This document shows positions 9,744 to 19,413 of a stretch of 64,000 nt of DNA, piece by piece. Within the stretch, counting starts at the first letter, position 1; every line of letters begins with the position of its first letter. Made by a program: the position numbers and the translations under genes. Source of the DNA: Labilibaculum sp. (GTDB lineage Bacteria; Bacteroidota; Bacteroidia; Bacteroidales; Marinifilaceae); contig NZ_OY761461.1 in NCBI RefSeq assembly GCF_963664555.1, positions 3,410,001 to 3,474,000 of the forward strand, read 5' to 3'. The notes beneath the pieces are model-generated. The model made no database searches. It had not been told where the DNA came from and was given only the letters and a program-made list of their open reading frames with translations.

Positions 9744-9997
9744 TACTCATCAAAATTTAAAATTCAAGTGGACAAAGATAGGTATTATAATCTGTGTTTT
9801 TTATAAAAAATGTGTTTTATCAATGGCTTGCCAGACTCCTAATATCGCTTAATTGGTGCTGTAAAATTGAATTAGAATACAATTTTTGTTTTCTTTGCAT
9901 ACTAGAGTCAAATTTAGTTCAACACTAGATTTAATTTTAATATAAACTCAAATTTATATCGCATCATACCCAGTAAATTGATCCTAAAAATAACAGA
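9744..9997. promoter_or_regulatory. Divergent intergenic region of the phosphonoglycan locus
   Basis: A 254-base AT-rich gap between the start codons of the Wzi operon (minus) and the transferase-kinase pair (plus). Both promoters must lie here. I could not fix a convincing Bacteroidota -33/-7 pair in either direction. Confidence 0.5.
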
Positions 9998-11032
9998 ATG
10001 AGAATAGTTTTATTTTGCGAACAGAAGTATACAATATCCATGGTTGAACCAATATATGCAGAAGCAATTTTGGAAGGTTGCCATGAAATTCTATGGTATA
10101 TTCATGAAAAGAACATCCCTCATTTCGACAAGGAGGTTCCTTGGACTCACAATATTAGTGACATTTATAAATTTTCGCCGGAAGTAATCTTCGTTCCTTG
10201 TAATGTAGTTCCTTATGATCTGCCGGGAGTTAAAATTCAAATATCACATGGCTATGAGTGTGGTGAGAAAAGATACTTCAGAATTCGTGATTATTTCGAT
10301 CTTTATTTAACTCAAGGTCCTTATTTTACTAATGGATATAAGAAATCGCTTAAGAATAGACAGAAAGCTGAAGTTGTTGAGACTGGCTGGTCAAGAAGAG
10401 ATAGTATTTTGAGAGATCTGACAAGATACAATGACTACAAACAAGAATTACTACTCAAATACAATAAAAAGAAAATAGCTTTATACGCACCAACTTTTCC
10501 TCCTTCAATCACCTCCTTACCTTTTATGCAAGAAGGGATACAGAAATTTGTGGAAGAAAGAGATGATGTTTTATTAATTCTGAAATTTCACCCGTTAACA
10601 GATCCAAAATGGATGAAGGATTATGAGAATATTGCAGCATCCAATAAAAATATGCTTTGGATGGCTGATGTTGATATTAATAAATTCCTTCTGATTTCAG
10701 ATGTAATGATAAGCGACTCATCTTCGGTTGTTTTTGAATTTCTATTACTCGACAAACCCGTCATAACCTATAAAAACGCTTCTCCGGTAAAGTACTGGAG
10801 AGATATTACGGATCCATTACGACTATCGGAAGCTTTTGAAAAAGAAATAACTTTTGATGAGTATGCGGACAAAAGAAAGGAAGCAATTGAATACTTCGAT
10901 CCTTATTTTGATGGTAAATCATGCAAAAGAATGTTAGAAGCGGCAAAAAACTATATTGCGGAAAATGGAGTTCCTGAGAAAAGAGAATTAGGTTTTTTTA
11001 GAAGAAGAAAATCATTAAAACGGTTTAAATAA
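9998..11032 (+). CDS. Second CDP-glycerol glycerophosphotransferase-like protein
   Basis: 344 residues of the same transferase superfamily as the gene at 7159-8331. The donor-site stretch is DVMISDSSSVVFEFLLLDKP, with LILKFHP and APTFPPS upstream, all typical. It is shorter and clearly divergent from the other copy, so it probably makes a different linkage or uses another acceptor. Its stop overlaps the start of the kinase gene in TAATG, which couples the two. The context suggests a polymer built with phosphodiester or phosphonoester links. The donor is unproved. Confidence 0.85.
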   Translation: MRIVLFCEQKYTISMVEPIYAEAILEGCHEILWYIHEKNIPHFDKEVPWTHNISDIYKFSPEVIFVPCNVVPYDLPGVKIQISHGYECGEKRYFRIRDYFDLYLTQGPYFTNGYKKSLKNRQKAEVVETGWSRRDSILRDLTRYNDYKQELLLKYNKKKIALYAPTFPPSITSLPFMQEGIQKFVEERDDVLLILKFHPLTDPKWMKDYENIAASNKNMLWMADVDINKFLLISDVMISDSSSVVFEFLLLDKPVITYKNASPVKYWRDITDPLRLSEAFEKEITFDEYADKRKEAIEYFDPYFDGKSCKRMLEAAKNYIAENGVPEKRELGFFRRRKSLKRFK

Positions 11033-11790
11033 TGCACTATCAAATAAATCCCATCTACAATCATATTAAAACCCAAATTCTGGAAATCCCAAATATTTTC
11101 AGCTCTCAGGGTAAGATTATTCAGGATGGCCGAAACACAATAAAAATCATTGATATTGATGGGATTAAAATAAATGTTAAGTCATTCAAAACTCCTAACA
11201 TTATCAATAAATATGCATACCGATACTTAAGAGATTCTAAAGCTAAACGATCTTTCGACTATGCTACAAGGCTTTTAGAAATGGAAATATCAACACCTGA
11301 ACCAATTGCTTGTATTGAGTTTTACAAAAATGGAGGTTTAAGCAACAGCTACTATATATCAATTCAAGAAGAATGCGATTATACCTTTAGAGAATTAATT
11401 GGGAAAGAGATCGCTGAAATCGAGAAGGTTTTGATTGAATTTACTCGTTTCACATATGACTTTCACAAAAAAGGCATGTATTTTATCGATCATTCACCAG
11501 GAAATACACTAATCAAAGAAGAAGGCTTAAATTTCAAATTCTATTTGGTTGATTTAAATCGAACCAAATTTAAAAATGTTGATCTTGATTTAGGAATTAA
11601 AAATTTCTATAGAATTGGAGCAAATGAGGAAATGATTAAAATAATGGCTAATGAATATGCTAATCTGTGGAATGCGGACGCAAACTATGTCACAAAAAAG
11701 ATGTTGAACATTACACTATGCCATAATGATGCTGTTCGGAAAAAGAAATTAGCCAGAGCTAAAAAACAAAGGCAAAAAACAGAAGTATAA
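11032..11790 (+). CDS. KdkA/InaA-type lipopolysaccharide kinase
   Basis: 252 residues with a minimal protein-kinase-like fold. The catalytic loop is FIDHSPGNTLI and the metal-binding VDLNR replaces DFG, as in Kdo kinase KdkA and the WaaP/InaA family. It starts on the last base of the transferase stop codon. Such kinases phosphorylate Kdo or heptose of the lipid A core. Here that would create the phosphate on which a phosphonate- or glycerol-phosphate-bearing chain is attached, or a core phosphate unrelated to it. The basic C-terminal tail is ordinary for the family. Confidence 0.8.
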   Translation: MHYQINPIYNHIKTQILEIPNIFSSQGKIIQDGRNTIKIIDIDGIKINVKSFKTPNIINKYAYRYLRDSKAKRSFDYATRLLEMEISTPEPIACIEFYKNGGLSNSYYISIQEECDYTFRELIGKEIAEIEKVLIEFTRFTYDFHKKGMYFIDHSPGNTLIKEEGLNFKFYLVDLNRTKFKNVDLDLGIKNFYRIGANEEMIKIMANEYANLWNADANYVTKKMLNITLCHNDAVRKKKLARAKKQRQKTEV

Positions 11791-11825
11791 AAAATCACAA
11801 TTCACAGAATGGATCTTGTGATTTT
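11791..11825. terminator. Bidirectional terminator
   Basis: AAAATCACAA and TTGTGATTTT form a ten-pair stem around a 15-base loop, with T-runs on both strands. It lies between the convergent kinase and NUDIX genes and can serve both. Confidence 0.85.
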
Positions 11826-11826
11826 T

Positions 11827-12360
11827 TTAGCGTTCAGTCATCTTACTATATTCTTGTATTATTTGAATTATTGAACCTGAGCAAATTTCATCCTGACAAA
11901 TATTATTTGGATGTATAAATTCAAAACCCACAATATCATCATTTGCATCAATTTCTTTAAAAGATTTTATTTTGCAAAGATAGGCCAAATCTAAGGTAAA
12001 TACAGATAATCCACCAAAAACATATTCGTTTGGATAAGACATAAAATAGGACAATTCTGCAACTTCTAAATTTAGCTCTTCCTTAATTTCACGACAAAGT
12101 GCCTGTTCTGCTGTTTCCATTACATCCACAAAGCCTCCTGGTAAATCGAGCATTCCTTTCTGGGGTTCAACAGCTCGTTTGGCAAGTAACAACTCTCCTT
12201 TTTCGTTAACTATTAAAGCAGCGACTGCAGCAGAAGCATTTACATACAAATGAAAATGACAGTTCTCACACAAAAATGAATTATCACTTTTGTAAAGAAA
12301 CTTCTCTCCGCCACATTTGGGACAATATTTAATTACTTTTTGAGGGAATGTTGGACTCAT
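11827..12360 (-). CDS. NUDIX hydrolase with N-terminal zinc ribbon
   Basis: 177 residues. Cysteines C13, C16, C31 and C34 form a zinc ribbon. The Nudix box runs GGFVDVMETAEQALCREIKE and continues into ELNLE, matching GX5EX7REUXEEXGU. The architecture resembles the NADH pyrophosphatase NudC group and ADP-ribose-type enzymes, but it lacks the length of NudC. It therefore hydrolyses some nucleoside diphosphate derivative that cannot be named. It stands alone on the minus strand. Confidence 0.88.
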   Translation of the reverse strand: MSPTFPQKVIKYCPKCGGEKFLYKSDNSFLCENCHFHLYVNASAAVAALIVNEKGELLLAKRAVEPQKGMLDLPGGFVDVMETAEQALCREIKEELNLEVAELSYFMSYPNEYVFGGLSVFTLDLAYLCKIKSFKEIDANDDIVGFEFIHPNNICQDEICSGSIIQIIQEYSKMTER

Positions 12361-12714
12361 CTTCTACTTTTTTTATGAACAACAAATCTACTGGAATGAA
12401 ATTGGCTTTACAATAATAAAACGACATTTTTAACTGGATATTAGCACTAAATTTATTTGGATTGACAAAAAATAAGCCTATTATTCCTATTTAGCTGTTT
12501 GATATTTTCAAAAAGTTATTACTTTTAAAACGAAGCAAATTACTAATGGGACGAGCCAACCTCGTTTCTATCCTGACACATTTATTGGGGTTTATCTTTT
12601 TCATGTTTCATTAAGTCGCTATTACTGATTAAAAAAAGATATTCTGGCCGCCCATTATTTTTATTTGCGAAATTAAAACCAAGAATAAATTTCTAACCCA
12701 ACTACCATAAAATC
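12361..12714. other. Intergenic region without recognised gene
   Basis: About 350 AT-rich bases between two minus-strand genes. It must hold the promoter of the NUDIX gene. I see no open frame of coding character, no repeat and no structured RNA. Confidence 0.5.
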
Positions 12715-12750
12715 AAAAAAGGCAAATTTCGATTGAAATTTGCCTTTTTT
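12715..12750 (-). terminator. Terminator after gamma-glutamyltransferase
   Basis: A near-perfect hairpin: GGCAAATTTC and GAAATTTGCC around a gatt loop, flanked by six A and six T. It directly follows the stop codon of the gene at 12752. Confidence 0.9.
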
Positions 12751-12751
12751 A

Positions 12752-14449
12752 CTAATAACCTGACGCCCGGCTGTCTTTATGCCTTTTAGTATCTGCAACA
12801 CCAATGTATTCTCCCGATTCGGAAACAAAAACAGCAGCCATTACACCTATTTTTGATTGATCCTTTATTACATGTCCTGTTGCTTCGAGCTTGTTTAAAA
12901 CATCCTTCGATGGAAAATCTGTTTCAACATACACTTCATCGGGCAACCATTGTGAATGAATTCGGGGAGCATCAACAACTTGCTGAGATGACATTTCAAA
13001 ATCAATTGTATTAATAATGTTTTGAAAGACTGAAGTTATGATTGTAGATCCTCCGGGAGAGCCTAATACCATAAACAGTTTTCCATTTTTCTCCACAATT
13101 GTTGGTGTCATACTGCTCAGCATTCGCTTTCCGGGTTTAATGGCATTCGCCTCACCACCAACCAATCCAAACTGATTTGGGAAACCTGGTTTGCTGCTAA
13201 AATCATCCATTTCATTATTTAGGAAAAAGCCCCCCCCTTTAACCACCACTTTACTTCCGTAATTGCCGTTTAATGTTGTGGTGACAGCGATTGCATTTCC
13301 CTGCGCATCGGCAATGGAAAAATGAGTGGTTTCAAAACTTTCAATTACCTCAACACTACCTGCCTTAACATCCTGGGAGTCTGTTTTCTTGTCCATTTCA
13401 ATATCAGAAAATCGATTCTCTAAATATTCATCGTCAACTAATCGATTAACCGGAACCTCGTAATAATCCGGATCACCAAGCCAGGTTGCCCGATCGGCAT
13501 AAACCCGTCTCTCCAATTCCACCATTAAATGGATGTGCTCAAAAGATCCAAAACTATACTTATTCATTTTATACTGCTCTGCACCACTTAATAATTGCAG
13601 TAATGCAACTCCTCCACTTGATGGCGGAGGCATTGAAATAATTTTATGTCCCCGATAATCTCCGATTAAAGGAACTCTCCAGACCGATTGATACTCCTGA
13701 AGATCTTTAGCTGTAATAATACCACCATTCCTCTCCATTTCTGAAACGATTAAATCAGAAGTTTCTCCAGCATAAAACCCATCCCGTCCGTTTACTTTTA
13801 TTCGCAGCAATACTCTTGCTAAGGCTGTATTTTTTAAGCTGTCTCCTTCCCTAAAAAAATTAACTCCAACATACGGATTTGAACCTTCTCCTAAATTCTG
13901 ATTTTTTATCTGATCTCGATAATCGTTTAATTTATTTGCTTCCAATAAACTCAAAGCTACACCATTTTTTGCCAACTTAATTGCTGGAACCAGCAATGCC
14001 TTCCATTCCATTTTTCCGTATTTCTGATGAAGTTTAACCATTCCATCAACCGTACCCGGAACTCCAACGGCCAAATGCCCTTTTTGACTCAAATCAGAAT
14101 TAACATTTCCATCCTCATCGCAATACATCTGTTCAAATGCAGCTTTTGGTGCTGTTTCTCTAAAGTCCAGCGAATTGTACTCTCCCTTAGAAGTTCGGAT
14201 AACAGCAAAACCTCCTCCGGCAATATTTCCGGCTCGCGGGTAGACAACCGCCAACGCAAATTGTACGGCTACAGCCGCATCGAAGGCATTTCCACCTTTT
14301 TGCAATATTTCCCTCCCAACTTCGGAAGCCAAATAATGAGCCGTTACCACAACCCCGTTATCATAGGATTTTGATTTAGGAGGAACACTACATGAAAAAA
14401 CAAGAAGAAAAAAGGCTAAAATGATTGAGATAAATTTTGCTGTGCTCAT
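12752..14449 (-). CDS. ggt: Gamma-glutamyltransferase (lipoprotein)
   Basis: Hydrolyses or transfers the gamma-glutamyl group of glutathione-like substrates. It is made as a precursor that cleaves itself before the catalytic threonine, here T374 in ETTHFSI. PPPSSGG (274-280), the small-subunit glycine motif GSPGGS (463-468) and NNEMDDFS are conserved. Residues 1-20 form a lipoprotein signal with the lipobox VFSC, so the enzyme is probably tethered to a membrane. The length of 565 residues is normal. It is monocistronic with its own terminator. Confidence 0.94.
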   Translation of the reverse strand: MSTAKFISIILAFFLLVFSCSVPPKSKSYDNGVVVTAHYLASEVGREILQKGGNAFDAAVAVQFALAVVYPRAGNIAGGGFAVIRTSKGEYNSLDFRETAPKAAFEQMYCDEDGNVNSDLSQKGHLAVGVPGTVDGMVKLHQKYGKMEWKALLVPAIKLAKNGVALSLLEANKLNDYRDQIKNQNLGEGSNPYVGVNFFREGDSLKNTALARVLLRIKVNGRDGFYAGETSDLIVSEMERNGGIITAKDLQEYQSVWRVPLIGDYRGHKIISMPPPSSGGVALLQLLSGAEQYKMNKYSFGSFEHIHLMVELERRVYADRATWLGDPDYYEVPVNRLVDDEYLENRFSDIEMDKKTDSQDVKAGSVEVIESFETTHFSIADAQGNAIAVTTTLNGNYGSKVVVKGGGFFLNNEMDDFSSKPGFPNQFGLVGGEANAIKPGKRMLSSMTPTIVEKNGKLFMVLGSPGGSTIITSVFQNIINTIDFEMSSQQVVDAPRIHSQWLPDEVYVETDFPSKDVLNKLEATGHVIKDQSKIGVMAAVFVSESGEYIGVADTKRHKDSRASGY

Positions 14450-14521
14450 GTTTGGTTTACTAAATGATTCAGAATTCTAAAGATAAATAGGATTTATACA
14501 TAACAAAGCTTTTGCCGCAAA

Positions 14522-14551
14522 AAAAGAGCCGTTGCATTGCAACAGCTCTTT
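14522..14551 (-). terminator. Terminator after the TonB receptor
   Basis: AAAGAGC-CGTTGC pairs with GCAAC-a-GCTCTTT around a short loop. On the minus strand a run of seven T follows. Confidence 0.85.
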
Positions 14552-14589
14552 GATTTATATCAGCCTATTTTTTTAAAGCTAAATTCTTT

Positions 14590-17500
14590 TTAGTTGAAAA
14601 TGTAACGCAATCCAATTTGCAATTGCCATTTTGAGTTAACGGATACATCATCAATATAAGAATCCTTTAAATTTGGATCGAACTGCAGCCATGGCGTACC
14701 GTTACCATCAACACCATTCACAGTGATTGGATTGGTTGTATTTGCAAATTGACGAACTCCCCAATTGGAACTAATCATATTTCCTAAATTCAGAACATCA
14801 ATTGAAAATTGAAGTGTATTTTTCTTTTTGCCGGCCATAAAGTTATAATCCTGCATGAATCGAAAATCCAATTGTCCATACCAAGGCAACATGGCACCGT
14901 TACGCTCAGCATACTTTCCTCTTCTGTCCTCCAGATAATTATCCTGACTAATAAATTTATCCAGAGCTATCCATTGTTCTGAAGCATTGGAAGCAACAAC
15001 ACCAACACCATTTTCATCAACCGTACCAAAATTAATATCTCCAGAACTTCTTGGAACATAAATTAAATCATTGTTTGCAATGGCATCACCATTAATATCA
15101 CCCGTATAGGTATAAGAGTAACGGTTTCCTTTCCCGGCTTCGTAGAATATTGCAAACGAAGAAGCAAATTTACCATAGCTTACTTTATACATAGCCGAAG
15201 CAATCACTCTGTGCTGCAAACCATATCTTGACCAAGAATAAGCCGGACTGTTTGGATTACCAACAACAGGATTTCTTTGGAATGCATCTGCCGCAATTTC
15301 AGCTGGAATAGAAGTCAAATCCTTTGCACTTAAATAAGTATAAGCAACATCTGCTGACAAACCTGAATCCCATCGTTTGGATAACTTTGCCGTTGTTGTA
15401 AACTGATACCCTTTTTTTGTATTATCCAATACGATTGCCCCAGCATCCAGAAAAGATTCTGATCCGGCAGAAGCTGAATAAATATTCACCTCATTAAATC
15501 CGACAAATCGAGCACGTGTATCTCCTGTTCCCGACAGATTTCCTGATGGTGGCAGCATATTGTAATTTCTGTGAACAACAGCATTAACATCCTTCGAATA
15601 AATCCCCTCCAAAGTTGCTAACCAGCCATCTCCAAATTTCACATCCATTGCCAGGTTGTTTTTCCAAACCTGAGGATATTTAAAATCATCAGCAGTTGAA
15701 TTCAATTGAAATTCATAACCAGCATCGATTCGTGCATTGGTAGATTGGTTTCCTAACCAAACAAAAGGAATACGACCGGTGAAAATTCCTGATCCTCCCC
15801 GTAATTGTATAGTATTATCCCCTTTTACATCATAATTAAATCCAAATCGTGGCGACCACATAATATTAGAATTTGGCCAGGTTGCAGGATCCAATCTCAC
15901 TGAATTTCCTTTTTCATTCACCCAACCATCAAAATTCTTTCCCCGGTCGGTAGCTTCATCTTGTGGAATATCATTGTAATACTTAGGAAGATCAATACGC
16001 AATCCCAAAGTCAATTTCAGATCATCATTCACCTGAAACTCATCCTGAGCATAAAAAGCAATTTGAGCCACATCAACATCCGACCATGCAAAAGCATTTT
16101 TATTGGCATCTGTTACATCTTGATTCAAATCATTCGTTGGATTACCAACAAAATAGGCGAAATCATCATTTAAAAAATTCTGAGTACTAAAGGCTGTAAT
16201 CCAAGGATAATAGAACAGGTTGAATGAATTTTCGAATTTAAACCGCTCATAATTAAAACCAACTGTAATTGCATGACGATCTGAATAGTAAGTTAAATTA
16301 TCAGAAATTTGGTACACATCCTGATTCAAAACATTGCTCGTTGAAAACATTTCAGAACCTGCAGTAATTGCAACCTGACCTTGATCGTTCAAAATATCGA
16401 TAACCGGAAAAGGTTCAGAATGTGGATTTCGCTTATCACGGAAAGATGTATATCCAAGCAATAATTTATTGGATATTTTACTTGAAAATCTGGAATTTAA
16501 TTCTCCAACCACTGAGTTGATCTTATTAAAAATCCGGTAGGAGGAATTTTCGAATGGCAAACGGTAACTTGTTGCCCCACGACCACCAACAGCTTCGGGA
16601 TGCGGAAGAATATCTTTCCATGCATCCAGCATATTGTAACGAAGAACTAATTTATGATTACGCGACAAATTCGCATCCAGTTTAATCAAGAATTTATCAT
16701 TCGACGTTTCGTGGTTATATCCCTGATACCTACCCGGATCATAACCCCATCGGTCTCTTAAATGACTCTGAACCGCTTTAATATCAGCTTCGGGCACACT
16801 AGTTGTATTCGAATTTCCTCTGTTCGTGCCATCATCAGCCACAAAACCATGTGCTAGCTGATCTCTTCTTTCCTGCTCGTAATTAACGAAGAAGAACAAT
16901 TTATTTTTGATCAGCGGGCCTCCAACACTAACTCCATATTGCTTTGTGCTAAAATCGAAGTTTTTTACTTTTAAACCACTCACCTTATTACCAATCATCT
17001 TTTCATTACGGAAATAGTAGTAAGTTGTCCCCTTAAAATCATTAGTCCCCGATTTGGTTACCGCATTTACACCGGCCCCGGTAAAACCTCCTTCGCGAAC
17101 ATCAAAAGGAGCCAAAGAAACTTGAATTTGGTCAATTGCATCTAAAGAAACAGGTTGAGCATCAGCCTGACCTCCAGGAGTAGAAACATCCAATCCAAAG
17201 GAGTTATTAAAAATCGAACCATCCAACGAGAAGTTATTATAGAGATTGTTTCGCCCTCCAAAACTGTTTCCATCCGATTCCGGCGTTAATCTGGTTAAAT
17301 CACCCTGTGACCTCGAAATTGTCGGTAAAGCGATAATTTTCTCTCGGTTGACATTGGTCTGAGCTCCAGTCCTGTCCTGACTAATTATGTCGTTCTTGTC
17401 ATAAACAATTGTGATTTCATCAATCTGAACATTGTCTTCGTGAAGAACAAGATTAATCTCGGCCGATTTATTCAACTGCAAATAAATGTTGTCTTGTTTC

Positions 17501-17772
17501 GTTTCCCTATAACCAATAAAAGTTACAGTTACTGTGTAAGGTCCCCCAATTTTCATATTTCGGATATCAAAACGACCATCATCTTGTGTAATAGTGCCAT
17601 ACTGAGTTCCGGTAGGAGTATGAGTAGCGACTATTGTAGCCGCAAAAACAGGAGCATTGCCTGAATCAACAATTTTCCCCCGCATTGAAGAGGTTGTTAC
17701 CCCTTGCGAAAAAGCATTAGGCAAGAAACCTGCCATTGCAATAATCAGGAATAGTAATTTAACATTCTTCAT
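14590..17772 (-). CDS. TonB-dependent receptor, Oar-like, with carboxypeptidase-regulatory-like N-domain
   Basis: 1060 residues. A signal peptide (1-22) is followed by a carboxypeptidase-regulatory-like beta-sandwich (about 25-110) typical of Bacteroidota receptors. Next come a plug domain with LDAIDQIQVSLAPFD and GAGVNAVTKSGTNDF (about 205-250) and a large beta-barrel ending in aromatic IGLRYIFN. The plug sequence is that of the Oar-like group rather than SusC. There is no SusD partner beside it, so polysaccharide import through a SusCD pair is not supported. The cargo is unknown. The gene is monocistronic. Confidence 0.92.
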   Translation of the reverse strand: MKNVKLLFLIIAMAGFLPNAFSQGVTTSSMRGKIVDSGNAPVFAATIVATHTPTGTQYGTITQDDGRFDIRNMKIGGPYTVTVTFIGYRETKQDNIYLQLNKSAEINLVLHEDNVQIDEITIVYDKNDIISQDRTGAQTNVNREKIIALPTISRSQGDLTRLTPESDGNSFGGRNNLYNNFSLDGSIFNNSFGLDVSTPGGQADAQPVSLDAIDQIQVSLAPFDVREGGFTGAGVNAVTKSGTNDFKGTTYYYFRNEKMIGNKVSGLKVKNFDFSTKQYGVSVGGPLIKNKLFFFVNYEQERRDQLAHGFVADDGTNRGNSNTTSVPEADIKAVQSHLRDRWGYDPGRYQGYNHETSNDKFLIKLDANLSRNHKLVLRYNMLDAWKDILPHPEAVGGRGATSYRLPFENSSYRIFNKINSVVGELNSRFSSKISNKLLLGYTSFRDKRNPHSEPFPVIDILNDQGQVAITAGSEMFSTSNVLNQDVYQISDNLTYYSDRHAITVGFNYERFKFENSFNLFYYPWITAFSTQNFLNDDFAYFVGNPTNDLNQDVTDANKNAFAWSDVDVAQIAFYAQDEFQVNDDLKLTLGLRIDLPKYYNDIPQDEATDRGKNFDGWVNEKGNSVRLDPATWPNSNIMWSPRFGFNYDVKGDNTIQLRGGSGIFTGRIPFVWLGNQSTNARIDAGYEFQLNSTADDFKYPQVWKNNLAMDVKFGDGWLATLEGIYSKDVNAVVHRNYNMLPPSGNLSGTGDTRARFVGFNEVNIYSASAGSESFLDAGAIVLDNTKKGYQFTTTAKLSKRWDSGLSADVAYTYLSAKDLTSIPAEIAADAFQRNPVVGNPNSPAYSWSRYGLQHRVIASAMYKVSYGKFASSFAIFYEAGKGNRYSYTYTGDINGDAIANNDLIYVPRSSGDINFGTVDENGVGVVASNASEQWIALDKFISQDNYLEDRRGKYAERNGAMLPWYGQLDFRFMQDYNFMAGKKKNTLQFSIDVLNLGNMISSNWGVRQFANTTNPITVNGVDGNGTPWLQFDPNLKDSYIDDVSVNSKWQLQIGLRYIFN

Positions 17773-18126
17773 ATTAAAAATAGATTAGATTATAATTAGG
17801 TAAGCCTAAAATACAAAATACTATTTCAAACCTTCAAATCTTTTATTCATAATTATTAACAATCAACATATTAAACCCTCAAGACTAAATTATTCTGTTA
17901 AATATTAGCAATCCTGCAAAATGTTAATATTTGTTAAAACCTTAATGATTGCACAACAATGTCTCAACATAATTCGATTGGCGTTTTATAATATCACTCT
18001 CCCTTATTTATTTCCATTCTTGCTTACTATTTTTCAAAATTGACATTCAAATCATATGAAATTTGATTTTAGAATTGAAAAAACACTTTATTTAAAATAT
18101 TTATTAAGAATTTAAAATAAACATAT
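17773..18126. other. AT-rich intergenic region upstream of the TonB receptor
   Basis: About 350 bases of very AT-rich sequence that must contain the receptor promoter (read leftwards). No gene, repeat or clear operator is visible. Confidence 0.4.
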
Positions 18127-18154
18127 AAAAAAAAGATGTTGCAAAAACAACACC
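18127..18154 (-). terminator. Terminator after the CBM9-like gene
   Basis: On the minus strand GGTGTTG and CAACATC form a seven-pair stem with one wobble, followed by eight T. Confidence 0.75.
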
Positions 18155-18161
18155 TTCCTTC

Positions 18162-19193
18162 CTACTCACTCCAAATCTTACTTTCGTGATCGATATACCA
18201 GGTTTTCCCGGTTTTTCCTTTGGCATAAATTAGAAATTGCAATTTCGTAATTTCTACATGAACAGGAAAAACTGATTTTACTTCTTTTTGATAAGATCCC
18301 TTCTCATTGTAATACTGCTTCTGATGATTATACAATTTTATAAGCTCCATTTTTAAAGGATAATCTTCATCTGAAACAAAAATATCAGCACCCTTACCTG
18401 CCACATTTGTTGAAAACTGCACATACCCCCATGTTTCCGGCTGATGCATAGCAATAACACCTTGCGGAGACCACACCCAGTTGTGCTCCGGATAAGCTTT
18501 TCCTGTTTCGGGATTAATGCACTTGGAATAAGCCCCTTTTTCTGCTTTTACATCCCAATTTACCCGTGAAAAATTAACCCGCCATTGTTCTCCGTTTTTT
18601 GGCTTCCGCTGCTCAGGAGCACATTCTTTTAATACATCCCAGGGAAAAGCAATTTCCAATGTCCATTTCTCGTCTTTATCCGAAGAATTGTTTATTGTTC
18701 CGTAAATAGCCGTTGCCGATTTTAATCCTTTGATATCCCACGCATTAATTGCCGGTGCTCCATCACGATATGGTTTTGCGATCATCAAATCCCAAATGGT
18801 ATTTAATGCATTCATTTCAAACTCATAATATCGGTGATTATCCCCTTGAGGATCAATAAATACCTCAAAATCATTATCGTAAAATATTACTGTATCGCGT
18901 TGCTTTAACTTTCCCCAAACATGAGGTTCTTCCAATTCTGCAGCCACATAAAAATAATCTTCATCCCAAGCCATTTTAACATGAGTTTTATACGTAGGCA
19001 AAGGCTTTTTACCGCCTTCTATATCCACAAAATTTTCTGACCAATTTATATCTCCCCACTCCGAATCACTAATTATTCCATCGATAGTAATTGAATTTGA
19101 AATTTGATAACACATGTATGATCTCGCTTGATCCTGAGCCTTTCCCAAAGCAATAACAGTTAGCATCAAAACGATTAGTAAAGTTGTTCTCAT
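18162..19193 (-). CDS. Secreted carbohydrate-binding family 9-like protein
   Basis: 343 residues with a signal peptide (1-19, ending GKAQ). The body matches the CBM9-like/DUF1083 fold: SITIDGIISDSEWGDINWSE near the start, then KMAWDEDYFYVAAELEEPH and DNDFEVFIDPQGDNHRYYEFE. Such proteins bind sugar chain ends or have unknown roles in the periplasm. No glycosidase domain is attached, and 343 residues is the usual size of the stand-alone form. The neighbours give no clue to the ligand. Confidence 0.85.
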   Translation of the reverse strand: MRTTLLIVLMLTVIALGKAQDQARSYMCYQISNSITIDGIISDSEWGDINWSENFVDIEGGKKPLPTYKTHVKMAWDEDYFYVAAELEEPHVWGKLKQRDTVIFYDNDFEVFIDPQGDNHRYYEFEMNALNTIWDLMIAKPYRDGAPAINAWDIKGLKSATAIYGTINNSSDKDEKWTLEIAFPWDVLKECAPEQRKPKNGEQWRVNFSRVNWDVKAEKGAYSKCINPETGKAYPEHNWVWSPQGVIAMHQPETWGYVQFSTNVAGKGADIFVSDEDYPLKMELIKLYNHQKQYYNEKGSYQKEVKSVFPVHVEITKLQFLIYAKGKTGKTWYIDHESKIWSE

Positions 19194-19413
19194 ATCAAGA
19201 AGCGTATTTATTTTTATTTAAAATTAAGTAACAAAATAATCATTTTACCACTTTCAAATCTAAGGATAATTTTCAGCATTAGAATTTAAACTTTATAACA
19301 TTTACGGGAGTTTAAGATGGTATTCCGCTGCATCATCAGTACTAATCTGGTTTAGCATGATGAAAAAAAAAACATTTATTCCTACTTTTGAAAAGAAGCT
19401 AAAAACCAAACTC

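Noticed and set aside
14590..17772. SusC-type polysaccharide importer
   Set aside because: No SusD gene adjoins it and the plug sequence is Oar-like.
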